NCBI GenBank assembly: GCA_022605955.1 | Contig: JAKCOZ010000005.1 | Span: forward strand, 43,700,950-43,764,949 | Direction: 5' to 3' | Source: Rallus limicola | Taxonomy: Eukaryota > Chordata > Aves > Gruiformes > Rallidae | Length of the DNA stretch: 64,000 bases | Part shown: piece after piece, positions 37,801-49,144 of the stretch | Position numbering within the stretch: the stretch's first letter is position 1 | Layout of the letters: each line of letters starts with the position of its first letter | Translations under genes and position numbers: made by a program | The notes under the pieces: generated by a model | The model's database searches: none | What the model was told of the DNA's origin: nothing | What the model saw: the letters and a program-made list of their open reading frames with translations, nothing else

Positions 37801-38625
37801 TAGAGGCAGCAGTTTTGTGATCAGCCCATGGAGGATTTACTTTTGGGGGTCAAAGAAAAGAAGGCATTGGCACAGTGAGGAGAATCTGATATTAGGGGTG
37901 AGTGGGTACCCACTGCTGATGCATACACAATTTGCTTGGCCTCCAAGGTTTTCCAGGCTGCTGTGGATGGATATCATACATAGGCAGATAAGCCATGAAG
38001 TGAGGTGCCAAAACCCGGACTGTGGGGTGCAGACCCCATAGGCCTGCCTTGCTGCTGCCTGGCGAGCACGCACTGGACAACTCCTCATCCTCTGCAGAGC
38101 TTCCCATCAGGAGGTGAATTATTACAAATTATGGCAAGGTTTCCTAATAAAAGGGAATAAATCCATCAACCTCTCTTCTGCCTGGTTCAACAGAGTCCCA
38201 TGGCACTTGTTAAAGTTTGTGGCTGAAATGGGACTGTAGGAAGGTTTCGATTTAATCTTGGCTCTGCTGAAGTAGATGGCAAAAGCATTGCTGAACTTCA
38301 GCAGGAAAAATGTTAATACATTAAACCCCTTGTCCCTTAGTGGTTCTGCTTTGCAGAAGACAAAGTATCTCTACTTGCCTGAAGCACAGGCAAACAAACT
38401 TGCTGGCTGTAGTTTATTTTCTAGGGTGTGGAGAAGTACTTGTCACTCTGTCCATTGGCCTCCTATCTTCCCCTTAAAATATAAGATTAATTCATTTACA
38501 TCACCGTACCAAGTTTTTGAAGGAAAATACAGGTAGTGAAAAAAAAAAAAATCACACTGTTCCTAACTTCCCATTAAAGCAGCCTTCCCCACTCCATCCC
38601 CATGTGAAGGTGGCCTGCTCTACTA

Positions 38626-38716
38626 GGCATCTCAAAGCTCTTGATAAAACCCATCTTCACAGCCTCCATTGGGTTGTCCCCATTTTGCAGGGCAAACAGG
38701 GAGCAAAAGAGTTCAG
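38626..38716 (-). mobile_element. L2/MIR-like ancient repeat fragment (inverted)
   Basis: On the plus strand 'catctcaaagctcttgataa', then 'ttcacagcctcc', then 'tgtccccattttgcag' and 'gcaaacagggagcaaaagag' match in order the inverted L2/MIR-type text ('gatctcaaagtgctttaca ... cctcacaac ... tatccccattttacag ... gaaactgaggcacagag'). Four ordered matches with the right spacing make this one of the better supported old relics here. Confidence 0.65.
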
Positions 38717-40329
38717 ATTTTTTTGGGGTTGTGCTATTCACAAGTGATGGGGGAGAAGCCAAAACCATCAGCTCACTGTTTTGTTCTCTACCCCTACAGA
38801 TACCAGGTCACCCAACTGATTTTTTTCACCAGTAACAGACTGCTTTTAAAAAAAATAATAGAAATACTTGCTAGGTAGGCTGTTTCCATTAGAAGGTCAT
38901 GGAATTTTGTAATATTCCATGCATCAGTTGGTATCTATAAACCAAGGATTTTCAGACTTTGACATCACTAGCGCTGACTTATTTTTTCAGACTTTATTTC
39001 ATGATATTTGGAAAAGCTTATTTATAAGACTTGCCTTGAATGTATTGTCTTAATTCTCTATTTGGTTAAGGTCCCAGTTGATAGAATTTTCAAGTGCCTA
39101 CTAAAGCATACAGAAGGATCCAAAATGACGGCTAATTCAATGAGCTCAAAAAACCACATAGCTTCTACTGAAGAGCAAAATCCCATAAACTGAGTCTGTA
39201 TTTTCATTGTATTCAGAAAAAAAAAGATTTTTTTTTAATATTAAAAAGTCCTGCATTGATCAAATTGTTGCATATTTCTTTCTGGCTAAGTGGTAGTGAG
39301 TAGAGATTTCTGACAGTTGTATATTAAATGCAGGTGGCTCTGTGAATGCTATTCCTGTCTGATACACTACATTAACCATAACCTGCAATTTCTTCCAAAA
39401 GAACTGGAATGAATTAAATTGTTTAATAAAACCTTACTTACCTGGATAAACTCATTTCTAGTTTGCATTTAGCTTCCCCTAATGCATCTTTTCAGATTGC
39501 TGTTTGAACATGAAAAGCTAGAAGTGTTTACTTAGAAAAACAAACACCAAGTGTAATCCTGGAAATTGTTCAAGATTTTTCTTTTTAAGAATAAACTTTC
39601 TGATATACCTTTTCTTGACATATTCTGGATTGCTGAATATTTCATTTAGCATGAATTGATAACGTCATTCCCACTCCACAGATAAATTCAAGGATTAAAC
39701 ACATACTCTTCTGCATCATTTACAGTTCAATGAACCTCTTTTGAGCCTGCCTATAAACATGGATTCAGGCACTAAAGACTTCAAGAGGTTTAGGGGTGGA
39801 CATGTCTGGATGCGAGGCTTTTTGCTTGTTGCTGAAGTTCAGTTTAAAGCAAATCCACAGGGCAGGGTAAAATGCAGCATCATGGATCTATACCTTAATA
39901 AGATCATCTCTCATTGAAAGGAAGGTTTTTAACACAGAAGCAATGCAAAGCAGTTAAATTTTATCAGGGGCACAAATCAAAAAATAATATTTCACTTTGT
40001 GCATGGGGAATACAATAAATGTAAAAAAATTGCTGTTTTAAAACTTATTTTAAATGCCAGAAGAAAGCACACTTGGGAGAAGATAACAGCTTTATCTTGT
40101 TTTCATGGTTAAAGCAAACCATAAAATTCTTTGTAACTTAAAGTGGCTGAGACACAAAACGCAGCCCTGCGATTCCAAGTGTAGCATCATTTATATCCAT
40201 AAGCAGATTAAATTTTAAAAGTTCTCTCAATACCACTGACCAGAGAAGCAATGTCATTGTTAGAAAACACAAGCACTGGTTACCTTATAATCAAATTTTC
40301 ACTGCCCTTTCTGACAGGTTTTTAAGTTA

Positions 40330-40810
40330 CTTAAGGGATCTATTTATATGTGGAAGCATCAACATCATGCAGTAAATCCAACCACAACTCAGTCACATAT
40401 TTTATTAAGTTTAAGTTCAGTGAAAGTGCAGAGTAAACTAGGGCCCTATGTCTCTCAGTTACATCTGATTTGCGGTTGCTATAAAAAGGCCCACATGCCG
40501 CTCTTTCAGATGTGTTTTGGATTGAAAATAGGATTAATGTGCTAAAGTGTGATTAGAATGGTTAAACACGATTAATTGGAACAGACTTGTATTGCCAAGG
40601 GAGCTCCGCTGTTACTGGCCGGCCTCCAGTTTACCAAGTGAACAAAGCAGGCCAACTGTCCAAGTTTTTCCATGTCTTTGCTTATGCGCCTTTTCCTTTG
40701 CATTTTCTCATAGCCAGCTTGTCTCAGAGCAGATTAAATACAGCTGAGAATGTTGGTCTAGGTCTGCAGCGAGGATCCTCAGGGAATAAGCAGGAACCTC
40801 AGGCCCAGAC
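40330..40810. promoter_or_regulatory. Candidate conserved non-coding element
   Basis: A non-repetitive stretch with clustered homeodomain-type words: 'ggattaat' at 40531-40538, 'gattag' at 40551-40556 and 'cgattaattg' at 40569-40578. The GATTA cores are typical of bicoid-class (OTX/PITX-like) sites and TAATT of other homeodomains. It also keeps CpGs in 'atgccgctc', 'gctccgctg' and 'ggccggcc' although the surroundings are CpG-poor. The combination suggests a developmental enhancer, but cross-species conservation is not visible here and the call is inference. Confidence 0.3.
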
Positions 40811-41429
40811 TTGGCTTCTCCAGCGCTCGTTGAAAACTGCCATGCACCTAGGGCAAGGGTCCAGGTGGATCGACTAGGGAGTGGGAGTAATTTGGGGTTT
40901 TTAAAATGATCTATTAAACCCCTGAACTTTAATCAAGCTGCTACCATACTGACAGCTGTGATTTACTCATGCAAGGCTGTGAGGGGTAAAAGGGGCAAGG
41001 ATTGCAGAGCACAGGCACTTGTCCCAAGCCATAGGGATCACGTGTGTGCCACACGGGCATGCACCCACGGGCATGCTGGTGGGCTCTTATGGCAGGCAAA
41101 CTCACATGCATGTGTGCCACTGGAAATCTATTTTGCTTTTGCTAGGAAATATTTGGCTGGACGTCCAACAAATCCTGCCCCTCTCTGCTAACTGCCCTCC
41201 CCTGCCTTTTCCAAGTGCAGATTAAGGATTTAAAGCTTAGGTAATCAAAGCTGATCCTGCCTGGAGAAGTCAGAACGGTTTAGTATATTGTTCTAAAACA
41301 AGAAATACCTCAGTGGTTTGTTGCATGAAGATATTAAAGTTTGCACAAATTAAACTCAGGAGTGCAGACATTTTGAGCTAAATTCCTGGCTATAAGCACT
41401 AAAACCTTCATAGCAATTAAAACCATGTT

Positions 41430-41680
41430 TGATTTTTTTTTTAATAACTTCAGGCGCAATTCAAATCACAATAGGATTGCATTTCCCAATAACTAAGTCA
41501 TTGTACGGCTTGTGGAGTAACGCTGTTCTCTCTGGGAACGGGCTTGGAAAATGCACGTACAGACACAAGATCTCCAAGACAGCATGCACGTGTGTACACA
41601 ACGGCCTTTCAATATTTAGTATCCTTCTTTAAAAACTGTCTAACCACTGGGGACTAAAGGGTAATCATATGTTTATCTGC
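41430..41680. promoter_or_regulatory. Candidate conserved non-coding element
   Basis: Non-repetitive sequence with retained CpGs ('caggcgcaatt', 'gtacggcttg', 'gtaacgctg', 'ggaacggg', 'cacgtacag') and words such as 'cacgtg' (an E-box, at about 41587) and 'ggtaatcata'. Several CpGs survive within 200 bp of otherwise CpG-poor DNA, which suggests constraint or low methylation. No exon structure is seen. Confidence 0.28.
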
Positions 41681-42481
41681 TGGGGTTTGAGATCCTGGAG
41701 CAATTATTAGGAAGAAAAGTGGAAGATAAATTCAGGGATGTTTCTTGCTGCACTCTAGTTCATTTATGTGACTATAAATAAATTTCCATTCCTCTGAACA
41801 ATGGAGAGTCAAAGACCACATGCTATCCTTGTTCATAATTTACAAACTTGCCTTGGTGTCAGTTCAGTGTCACTCTCCCCCCAGGGGTGTAGCAGCAACC
41901 CCTTCCCTTGCTTTCATATGGCTGTTTTCCTTTTCTGCCCTCCCATCTCCCACTCTCTCTGCCTCACATACAGCTTCCCAAAACCAGGCTACAGCAACTC
42001 CTGTGTTTGTGATCAAGCAACATCTCCACTCAGCCAGTTCAGTTTCTGATCAGGCTTTGCTACTAAATCCACTATGTTGGGTAGATGATATAACTTTAGG
42101 TGTATGATGGGTCTATTGGAAAGGGTGCTTAGCAGACCATGGGATGCCAGAACAAAAAAGAAGATGATTCACAAGTCTCATCACCAGTTTTCTACCTGCC
42201 TTTCATGTAAACACAGCAACCTCCTATAGCACTGTGTGAGAAGCACTGGTGGCAGCAATCCCTTGCAGATGTCTGATTTTAAGCCACTGTCACACATGAG
42301 CTAGATTCATAAGATTTTCTTGAATGGATAGATGCTCAGTACCTTTAAAAACAAACTCCAGCTCAGGAAGAAAGCTGCAGTTGTGGACATCTGACACAGT
42401 ATAAGCTCTGTAGCAGTTTGGGTGCTCCTGAACACGCTAAACTCAGTGCTTGCAGTGAATGACTCATCCATATAAAGATAT

Positions 42482-43764
42482 TCCAGTAACTATAGGCCAG
42501 TCAGCCTCACTTCTGTCCCTGGAAAGGTGATGGAACAGCTTGTTTTGGACGCCATCTCCAAACAACTGGAAGAGAAGAAGGTCATGAGGAGTAGTCAGCA
42601 TGGATTCACCAAGGGGAGATCGTGCTCGACCAATCTCATAGCCTTCTATGATGTCGTTACCAACTGGGTGGATGGAGGGAGAGCAGTGGATGTCATCTAC
42701 CTTGACTTTAGCAAAGCTTTCGATACTGTCTCCCATAACATCCTGATAGAGAAGCTGAGAAAACAAGGGATAGATGAGTGGACAGTGAGGTAGTTGAGAA
42801 CTGGCTGTCGGACCGGGCTCAGAGGGTCGTGATCAGTGGAGTAGAATCTGAATGGAGGCCTGTGACTAGTGGTGTTCCCCAGGGCTCGGTGTTGGGTCCA
42901 GTCCTGTTTAATATCTTCATCAACGACCTTGATGAGGGAATAACATCCACCCTCAGCAAGTACGCTGATGACACAAAGCTGGGAGGAGTGGCTGACATGC
43001 AGGAACACTGCGCTGCCATTCAGCGAGACCTGGACAGGCTGGAGAGCTGGGCTGGGAGAAACCAAATGAAATTCAACAAAAGCAAGTGTAAAGTCTTGCA
43101 CCTGGGGAGGAACAACCGACTGTATCAGTACAGGCTGGGGGATGACCTGTTGGAAAAGAGCTCTGAGGAGAAGGACCTGGGGGTCCTGGTTGATGACAGG
43201 TTGGCTATGAGCAAGCAGTGTGCCCTGGTGGCCAAGAAAGCCAATGGGATCCTGGGGTGCATCAGGAAGAGTGTGTCCAGCAGGTCGAAGGAGGTGATCC
43301 TCCCCCTCTACTCTGCGTTGGTCAGGCCCCACCTGGAGTACTGTGTCCAGTTCTGGGCCCCCTGGTATAAAAAAGACAGGGACCTTCTGGAGAGAGTCCA
43401 GAGAAGGGCGACAAAGTTGATTAGGGGCCTGGAACATCTACCCTACGAGGAAAGGCTGAGTGAGCTGGGGCTGTTCAGCCTGGAAAAAAGAAGACTTAGG
43501 GGGGACCTAATTAATGTCTATAAATATCTTAGACATGGGTTGCAGGGGGAATTGGACAGCCCCTTTTCAGTGGTCTGTGGGGACAGGACTAGGGGCAATG
43601 GCTTTAAGCTAGAGCATAGGAAGTTCCGCACCAACATGCGGAAGAACTTTTTCACAGTGAGGGTGACGGAGCAGTGGAATAGGCTGCCCAGGGAGGTGGT
43701 GGAGTCTCCTTCTCTGGAGATATTCAAGTCTCGTCTGGACGCCTATCTATGTAGTATGAGATAG
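42482..43764 (+). pseudogene. CR1 ORF2 reverse-transcriptase pseudogene, one frameshift
   Basis: The enzyme copies CR1 RNA into DNA at a nicked target. Visible in order: '[18 protein letters not shown]' at the 5' edge; '[14 protein letters not shown]' near 42596-42640; box A '[13 protein letters not shown]' near 42698-42736, with the first catalytic Asp at 42704; then '[16 protein letters not shown]' near 42865-42915; the YADD catalytic box at 42961-42972; and the C-terminal '[17 protein letters not shown]' and '[19 protein letters not shown]' parts, ending at TAG 43762-43764. One apparent single-base loss near 42790-42796 shifts the frame between 'DEWTVR' and 'ENWLSDRAQ'. After it 320 or so codons are open. 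The N-terminal endonuclease is absent by truncation. Confidence 0.95.
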
Positions 43765-43827
43765 GGAGCCTGCTTTGGCAGGGGGGTTGGACCCGATGAT
43801 CTCTTGAGGTCCCTTCCAACCCCTAAG

Positions 43828-43851
43828 ATTCTGTGATTCTGTGATTCTGTG
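43828..43851 (+). repeat. CR1 3' terminal octamer repeat, (ATTCTGTG)3
   Basis: Three exact ATTCTGTG units end the CR1 copy and are followed by 'atactctca'. Such octamers replace a poly(A) tail in CR1 and are thought to be used in target-primed reverse transcription. The copy at 29.4 kb ends in ATTCTATG-type units instead, consistent with a different subfamily. Confidence 0.95.
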
Positions 43852-45723
43852 ATACTCTCAGTGTTTCCTTTTGTTAGTGCTTGTGAGATATTAAAGCCTT
43901 CTTGGCAAGCTGGGAATATGTCTTTTACTCCTGGTAGTCCAAGGCATGTCTCTGCCACTTGACAGGTCTGACGCAAAACACATTGAAGGGTAAGCTCCCA
44001 GCTGTGTCATTACCCATCTTTTACCACCAGTCTTGTCAAACTCACTAGCCCCACACCCAAAGCACATAGCTGAACATTCTCCAGGAGAAAAACACATCTG
44101 ATAACAAAGGTGAATCCATCCTCTGGAAAATCCCATTGAAAGCAAGTTTCCAAAGCCCTACATGTGGACAGTCCTTCAGAGCAGTTGGGTTTGTCACTAA
44201 AACAATGAAGTAATGCACCAGAAGATTTGAAAACCTCTCACAAGGACATCTCTTAACCAAAATGCACTCAGCTTACAGTGCTGCTTTCTTCGCAGTGCAG
44301 CTTTACAATGTACTTGCAGGCACTCGGAGGACAGTTCTCCCTCTATTACACCCATGTGGATGAGATACAATTCCACAAGAGGAGCAGTCTGTGGTTCACA
44401 AGTGCTGCCAATTCAAGCAGTGATGGACACAAGTTTCTGCTCCCAACTTGGCCAGGTCATCTAGCTACCTGTTGAGAAGCCTTTAATGTTCAAAGCCTGG
44501 TATACAAACAAAAAGATCAACATTTGTTTCAGTTTATGTTACTGTTCTGGTCTGTGAACTAACTCAAAATCCCCATCAGGAATACCTGTTGCAGCTGATG
44601 AAGGCATCATCCAACTCCCTTCTTCAGTGATCACAGCTTAACACAACAGCAGGTGTGAATCAGCGCCCCAGAAGGGAATTTTGTCTTTTAAGACTTCCCT
44701 GGAGGGGACAGATCAGCATAGCTGATGTCAGCAAGGTTGTCACAGAGATTTTCTGCAGTGATCTTAGTTGTATAGGTGTCTGAATGTACCACCTAGGTTG
44801 AAAACAAATATTTCAATAGCACCTCCCAGGAAGCTACAGTATTTTTGACTCATAAGAAGACAAAATCAAAGGCCTTTGTTTACATCTTTGATGTGATACA
44901 AACTGAAAACACTCATTATTTTCAAACACCCTGATAAAATACTTTTTAAGAACAGTAATCCCACAGTCAGACAGGTTGGGTAAGTCCTTACCATATTCAT
45001 GTTGTGGATGTGACAAAGTCATCAGACCATGTACCAGGTCCAAAGGTCCAGGCAGATCTGTGTCCTGTCTTTAACATCAGACAGCTACATTTTTCATAAC
45101 CAAAAATGTTAGAAAGCCAACTTTTAATTGTGAACTGATTTTTCAGTTTGTTGTGGAGTACACTAACAAAGCACAAGGTACAACCTCCCTCCTACACCAC
45201 CAACCAGCATTGGAAGCTGTCAGTGTTGAGGAGAAAGCCACAGCCACATGTCCCATGGTGCCTGGTGTAAGCAATGCGACCATCCACACATTCTGTGCAT
45301 GATTATGCATTTGGGGATCTTGCCTTAGGGGAGGATTTTATTTTTGCTTCTTTGACAGATATCATCAGTTCTTAATGCATATGCAGACATATATAAGGCC
45401 ACGTCCAGATTTGTGTAAAACAAAACTGTAAATCTCTGAGAGGGCTGTTTACTTTGGTACTCATGTCTGCCATAGGTCTTACCTCAGTTACCTAACCTCG
45501 GCTTTAGTGATCTAATCTATCATCTCCTTATCAAACATGAGATACAGCAGCAGAGAAACCGAAGCTGTACTGTAAGCTTTCCTACAAGAGACATAGAGCA
45601 GTGACACATAAATGGATGTGATGGAGCTACAGAGCTGTAGGTGGAAGAAGAATTGGGACCTGGGCACTGAGTTAAGGCTATACAGAAATAACAGATCCCT
45701 GAGTCTTTGCATGGCCATTCATT

Positions 45724-45830
45724 TTCTGTGACCTATGGAAGTTACTTGTCCCTTCCCTTAGCTGTACATCCATAAAGCTGGGGATACCAGTGTGACCTTG
45801 CACAGGACAGTGAAAATAAATGCACAGAAG
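45724..45830 (+). mobile_element. L2/MIR-like ancient repeat fragment
   Basis: 'gtgacctatggaagttactt', 'cccttcccttagctgt', 'catccataaagctggggata' and 'gtgaaaataaatgca' occur in the order and at the spacing of the L2/MIR-type text ('gaccttgggcaagtcactt ... cctcagtttccccatctgtaaaatggggata ... gaataaatgca'). Divergence is high. Confidence 0.6.
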
Positions 45831-45969
45831 TAAAAGGGTGATGGTAATTGCTGTTGTGCAAGAGGAGTGGATAGATCACATTTGCTTACAATACTTCCCT
45901 GAAGTGCTATTTTAACATTTATAATTCACTTTACTGATTTTTTTTCTTTTACATAAAGCAACGTCACAA

Positions 45970-46040
45970 AATCCTTGCAAATTGAGTACCATTTCCTGCA
46001 TTTTTACGGACAGTGAGGGAAAGAGAGCTGGAACAAAACC
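45970..46040 (-). mobile_element. Possible L2/MIR-like fragment (inverted)
   Basis: 'catttcctgcatttttacgg' followed by 'acagtgagggaaagagagct' resembles the inverted L2/MIR phrase 'ccccattttacagatgaggaaactgaggcacagagagg'. Only one block matches, so the call is tentative. Confidence 0.35.
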
Positions 46041-46065
46041 ATCAAGGACTGCATCCAATAAGGTA

Positions 46066-46176
46066 CTGAATCCTCCAGCCCTGTTCAAGGAAAGCACAAG
46101 CACTGGTTACACTGAAACCAGCAAGCCCTTCCTTTGATTTCAATAACATGCTTAAGTGTTTTATTGGAAGGGGGCC
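46066..46176. repeat. Ancient palindromic MITE-like repeat
   Basis: The left part 'ttcaaggaaagcacaagcac' and the right part 'acatgcttaagtgttttatt' are roughly inverted relative to each other around a centre containing 'ctttgatttcaataa', a decayed 'ccattgaagtcaatgg'-like core. This matches the layout of an old palindromic amniote repeat in which 'agcaaagcacttaagcacatg' faces its own complement. It is the only copy in the window where both arms seem present. Confidence 0.5.
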
Positions 46177-47648
46177 AGAGCCTTCAGCACCTCTTAGAGC
46201 TGTGCACTCCCCGTGTTCCCAAAAGTCACGCAGCAAAGCAGCAGCAGAGGGGTCGTATCGTGGGAATATCTCCTCTGGATTCCTGAACAGGATGACGGAG
46301 AAATTAAAGATAAAAGTGAGAGTCTATCCCAGGTTTTGCACAAAGCCCCGTATGCACTGGAAAGCTTAGTTATTGCTACCTAAATACATATTCAGAGTAA
46401 AATTTTTTCCTGTGTGCACCTGGTCTGCATGAATGCCATGCTTGTGCGTGCAAGGAGGCATGTGCGCGACTGAAAAGAGGAGCCTGAATAAAAATGACCC
46501 CTAATTCCGTATGGTACAGCTGGGGAAAAAGGCCCACTTTACACATGCAGGTGTATATAACTTTATTTAGATCCAAAATTGGATATAGGACACTGAAGTG
46601 TGTCCTATAGTGATACCAGCAATACCATAGTGAAGTCTGATGGTATCTCTGGTTAACTGGAGTGAGGCCTTTCAGCTTGAGAATGATACTCGTCCCTCTA
46701 AGGAACACAGAAGAAATATATTGCCCATTCTGCCTGTTATTTTAACAAATTGCTCTCTATTTTAGAGGGGAAAAAATAATCAATCATCAATCCCTTTACT
46801 TTTCTGCATTGTCCTGCTAAATCCTCCCCCTTTTGGCTGAACCACACCCTTTGGGGAAGCTGAGGGCTATTATGATGTGTGTGGAAAACACGCAGAGCTG
46901 GAGAATGGCATTAGGAGAGAAGGAGATCTGACCCTGATCCCACTGGCCTTGGGAGCCATGTGCAGCACCACGCAGGCATTGTCTCCTCCAGGCGGCCCAG
47001 AGCAGAATCAGGCCCTTCAACAGGGACTGAATATAATGTGCAGGCACTCAGCAGCTTTTTATACATCTTTATCTCTTCTGCTGTAAACTACAGTGCTCTG
47101 CACAGATTTATGGGAATTCTTTCCATGTTCACAACTTACAAGTATTAATAACCCGTCCAAGTTGGAAAATAATACACCATTCCTAACTCTATTAACTACA
47201 GAAAATCTGGCTTCAGTTAAAGTAAGATCCCCTTTAGCAATGCCCAATATACAATAAATATTATATATAAAAAACCAGGCCGCATCTTATCTGAGGTATG
47301 GTAACAGTAATGTTTTTGCCTGAGGCACTGCAAACTTTAGGCTTAAGAAGTCAAAATGACAGGGTGCAGATGATCACTGGAAAGTTATCATTTTTAACTC
47401 AAACAGTTACCTTAAAGTCTTTTTTTATCTAATAATGATTACAGACAGGCAAAATCAGCATGCCCACAAATCTGCACTGAGATATTAAAGTCTTAGATAC
47501 CTTATTAGAAAACAGATTTTTTAATATTTCTGTTTCTGTCGCTGATCTCCAAGTAAAAATGGCATTAGCATTTCTGCTACAGCTATACAAAAGAGCTTCC
47601 CAAACAAGCAGTTTCATCCAGTAACCGGTAGCTTTACTTGCTCTGACA

Positions 47649-47690
47649 AAACTCCTGTTGCAGTCAATGGAAGGTCTTTGGTTGAATCAA
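47649..47690 (+). repeat. Ancient amniote repeat fragment (CATTGAAGTCAATGG-core type)
   Basis: 'aaactcctgttgcagtcaat' followed by 'ggaaggtctttg' resembles the core 'actcccattgaagtcaatggaa...tttg' of the same old repeat seen at 23.7 kb. The match is short. Confidence 0.4.
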
Positions 47691-48741
47691 GACTTCAGAA
47701 TCCTGGGTAAGATCTTCTAAGAAATCTTGATGCTGGATTTACATGCCTTAAGTAGACACTTGGTACCTGAATACTGAGGTCTGTGCCGTACTGGTGCATG
47801 AAAACTACATCACTGTGTTATAGTATCTCAGTAACTTTGGGGATTAAATATGCCAAGAGATATCCTTAGGGTTACTCAGTGAATCTTTAAGTTGGAAATG
47901 CTTCAGACCAGCACACCCTCACTTGGAGCTATAATTGCATGACTGTCGCCCTGCTTTAATCTCTCAGGAAAGACTTGCTCTATACTCTGCCTTAGCAGGG
48001 GTCACTTACAAAGTCAGCTGCCAAATCTGTGCTATTGCAACCTGTTGGAGAATGCAAAGGTCTCCAGCTATTAAATGAGAACAGCCTGCTTCTAGCCTCA
48101 GAAGTTCAATAAACCTGATATGCAGTTAATTAAAAGTTAAAACCAGCCATCGTCTCAGGTATTACTCAGATGCCTTTCACCAATTCCTGAGTGTCTGTTA
48201 CCACATTTTACCCTTTTTCTTCTCCTTGCTTGGGGAATCCTCAATGTGGTCTCTAAGGATGATGTTGAGTTGGTGGCCTGTCCAGGAACTGTGTCACAAA
48301 CCACAGAAAAAAATCCTGCTCCTGGAAAAGTATTAGCTTGTGTAGCTGTGCAGCCTTTGTAGATGTGGGAAAAATCTGTGAATTCATTAATTATCATTCC
48401 ATCAGTAGCTATGATTACTATTATTTACTTAATTTCTGACATCCTCAGAGATTCATGATAGTCTTTATTCATTCAAATTCCCACTTTCTTGCATTGTTTT
48501 GTGGCCTAGTGTTAGTCTATAGGCTAGATGCCAGTTTAAGGAGTTCAGGACCAAAATTACCCAGAAACTGGAATTTGCCTTTATTGGAGGGTGTGGCTGA
48601 AACTTAAGAAAAAGAAATAAGCCAGTGATGCAATTCACAGCAGCTCATGGACCCCCCTGCATCTACAGATGTTAAATCCAGAACATTAGTTTGGTTACAT
48701 CTTTGTTAATCACATTGCAACTCTGGCTGGCTCAGGATTGC

Positions 48742-48758
48742 TTTTTTTTTTTTTTTTT
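48742..48758 (-). repeat. Poly(T) tract of 17 bases
   Basis: Seventeen T in a row on the plus strand. It could be the poly(A) end of a minus-strand retroposed sequence, but no recognisable body or target duplication lies beside it. Confidence 0.85.
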
Positions 48759-48825
48759 AGTGGTTTTTGACTGAGCAGAGAGAGTCAGAAAACTATCACT
48801 TTGGCAAGCAAGCTCTTTTCTTAAA

Positions 48826-48848
48826 TTATTTATTTATTTACTTATTTA
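48826..48848 (+). repeat. (TTTA)n microsatellite
   Basis: About five TTTA-type units, the last interrupted by a C. Simple repeat with no associated feature. Confidence 0.85.
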
Positions 48849-49144
48849 ACATCTTTGTCCAAGTTGCCAGTCTAGCAAGCTTAGAATGACTGAAAATTAA
48901 AGGCAATGGAGAAATTGAAAGGTTTCACAGACATACCAGAAAGCAAACTCATGTTCAGAATGAGATTTGGCCTCTCTGAACATGACCTCATTAATCTGGC
49001 AGCTTTGTTGGCTTCCACCCTTCAGGAGAGTTTGAACACTTTGGTAGATCAGTGGCTTAATCTCTGACTTGTTTGTCATTGTAGGAGTGAGGGGAAAACC
49101 TCAGTAATTTTGCAGGATTTTGCAAGCAAGTGTCAAATCATTCA

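Larger units (their letters stand above)
29423..38625. other. Long unique non-coding stretch
   Basis: About 9.2 kb with no gene, CpG island or confident transposon. Open frames of up to about 125 codons occur on both strands, overlap one another and lack motifs. Two simple repeats are listed separately. A minor 13-bp direct repeat ('ctggaattcaaag' twice) lies near 34250. Confidence 0.6.
38717..42481. other. Unique non-coding sequence upstream of a CR1
   Basis: No gene recognised. Two candidate conserved elements are listed separately. A small internal repeat of 'cgggcatgc' lies near 41055-41080. The junction with the CR1 at about 42482 is abrupt. Confidence 0.6.
42482..43852 (+). mobile_element. 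5'-truncated CR1 LINE, best preserved copy
   Basis: About 1.37 kb of CR1. It starts inside the reverse-transcriptase domain ('SNYRPVSLT' region), carries the rest of the protein, a short 3'UTR with 'ggcaggggggttggacccga' and 'ggtcccttccaaccc', and ends in three ATTCTGTG octamers. The upstream endonuclease and first ORF are missing, so the copy is dead on arrival, as most CR1 insertions are. Few breaks in the coding part mark it as the youngest CR1 in the window. No flanking target duplication is evident, which is normal for CR1. Confidence 0.97.
43853..49144. other. Unique non-coding sequence with old repeat relics
   Basis: No gene recognised. Four old repeat relics and two simple repeats between 45.7 and 48.85 kb are listed separately. 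Confidence 0.6.

Noticed and set aside
42697..43437. 246-codon open frame on the minus strand
   Set aside because: It is the antisense shadow of the CR1 reverse-transcriptase region, whose plus-strand reading has all the family motifs.
43828..43851. Short direct repeats that could suggest a CRISPR-like array
   Set aside because: They are the adjacent 8-bp terminal units of a CR1 with no spacers, in vertebrate DNA.
48742..48758. Poly(T) as the tail of a processed pseudogene on the minus strand
   Set aside because: No gene-like sequence or target duplication was found next to it.
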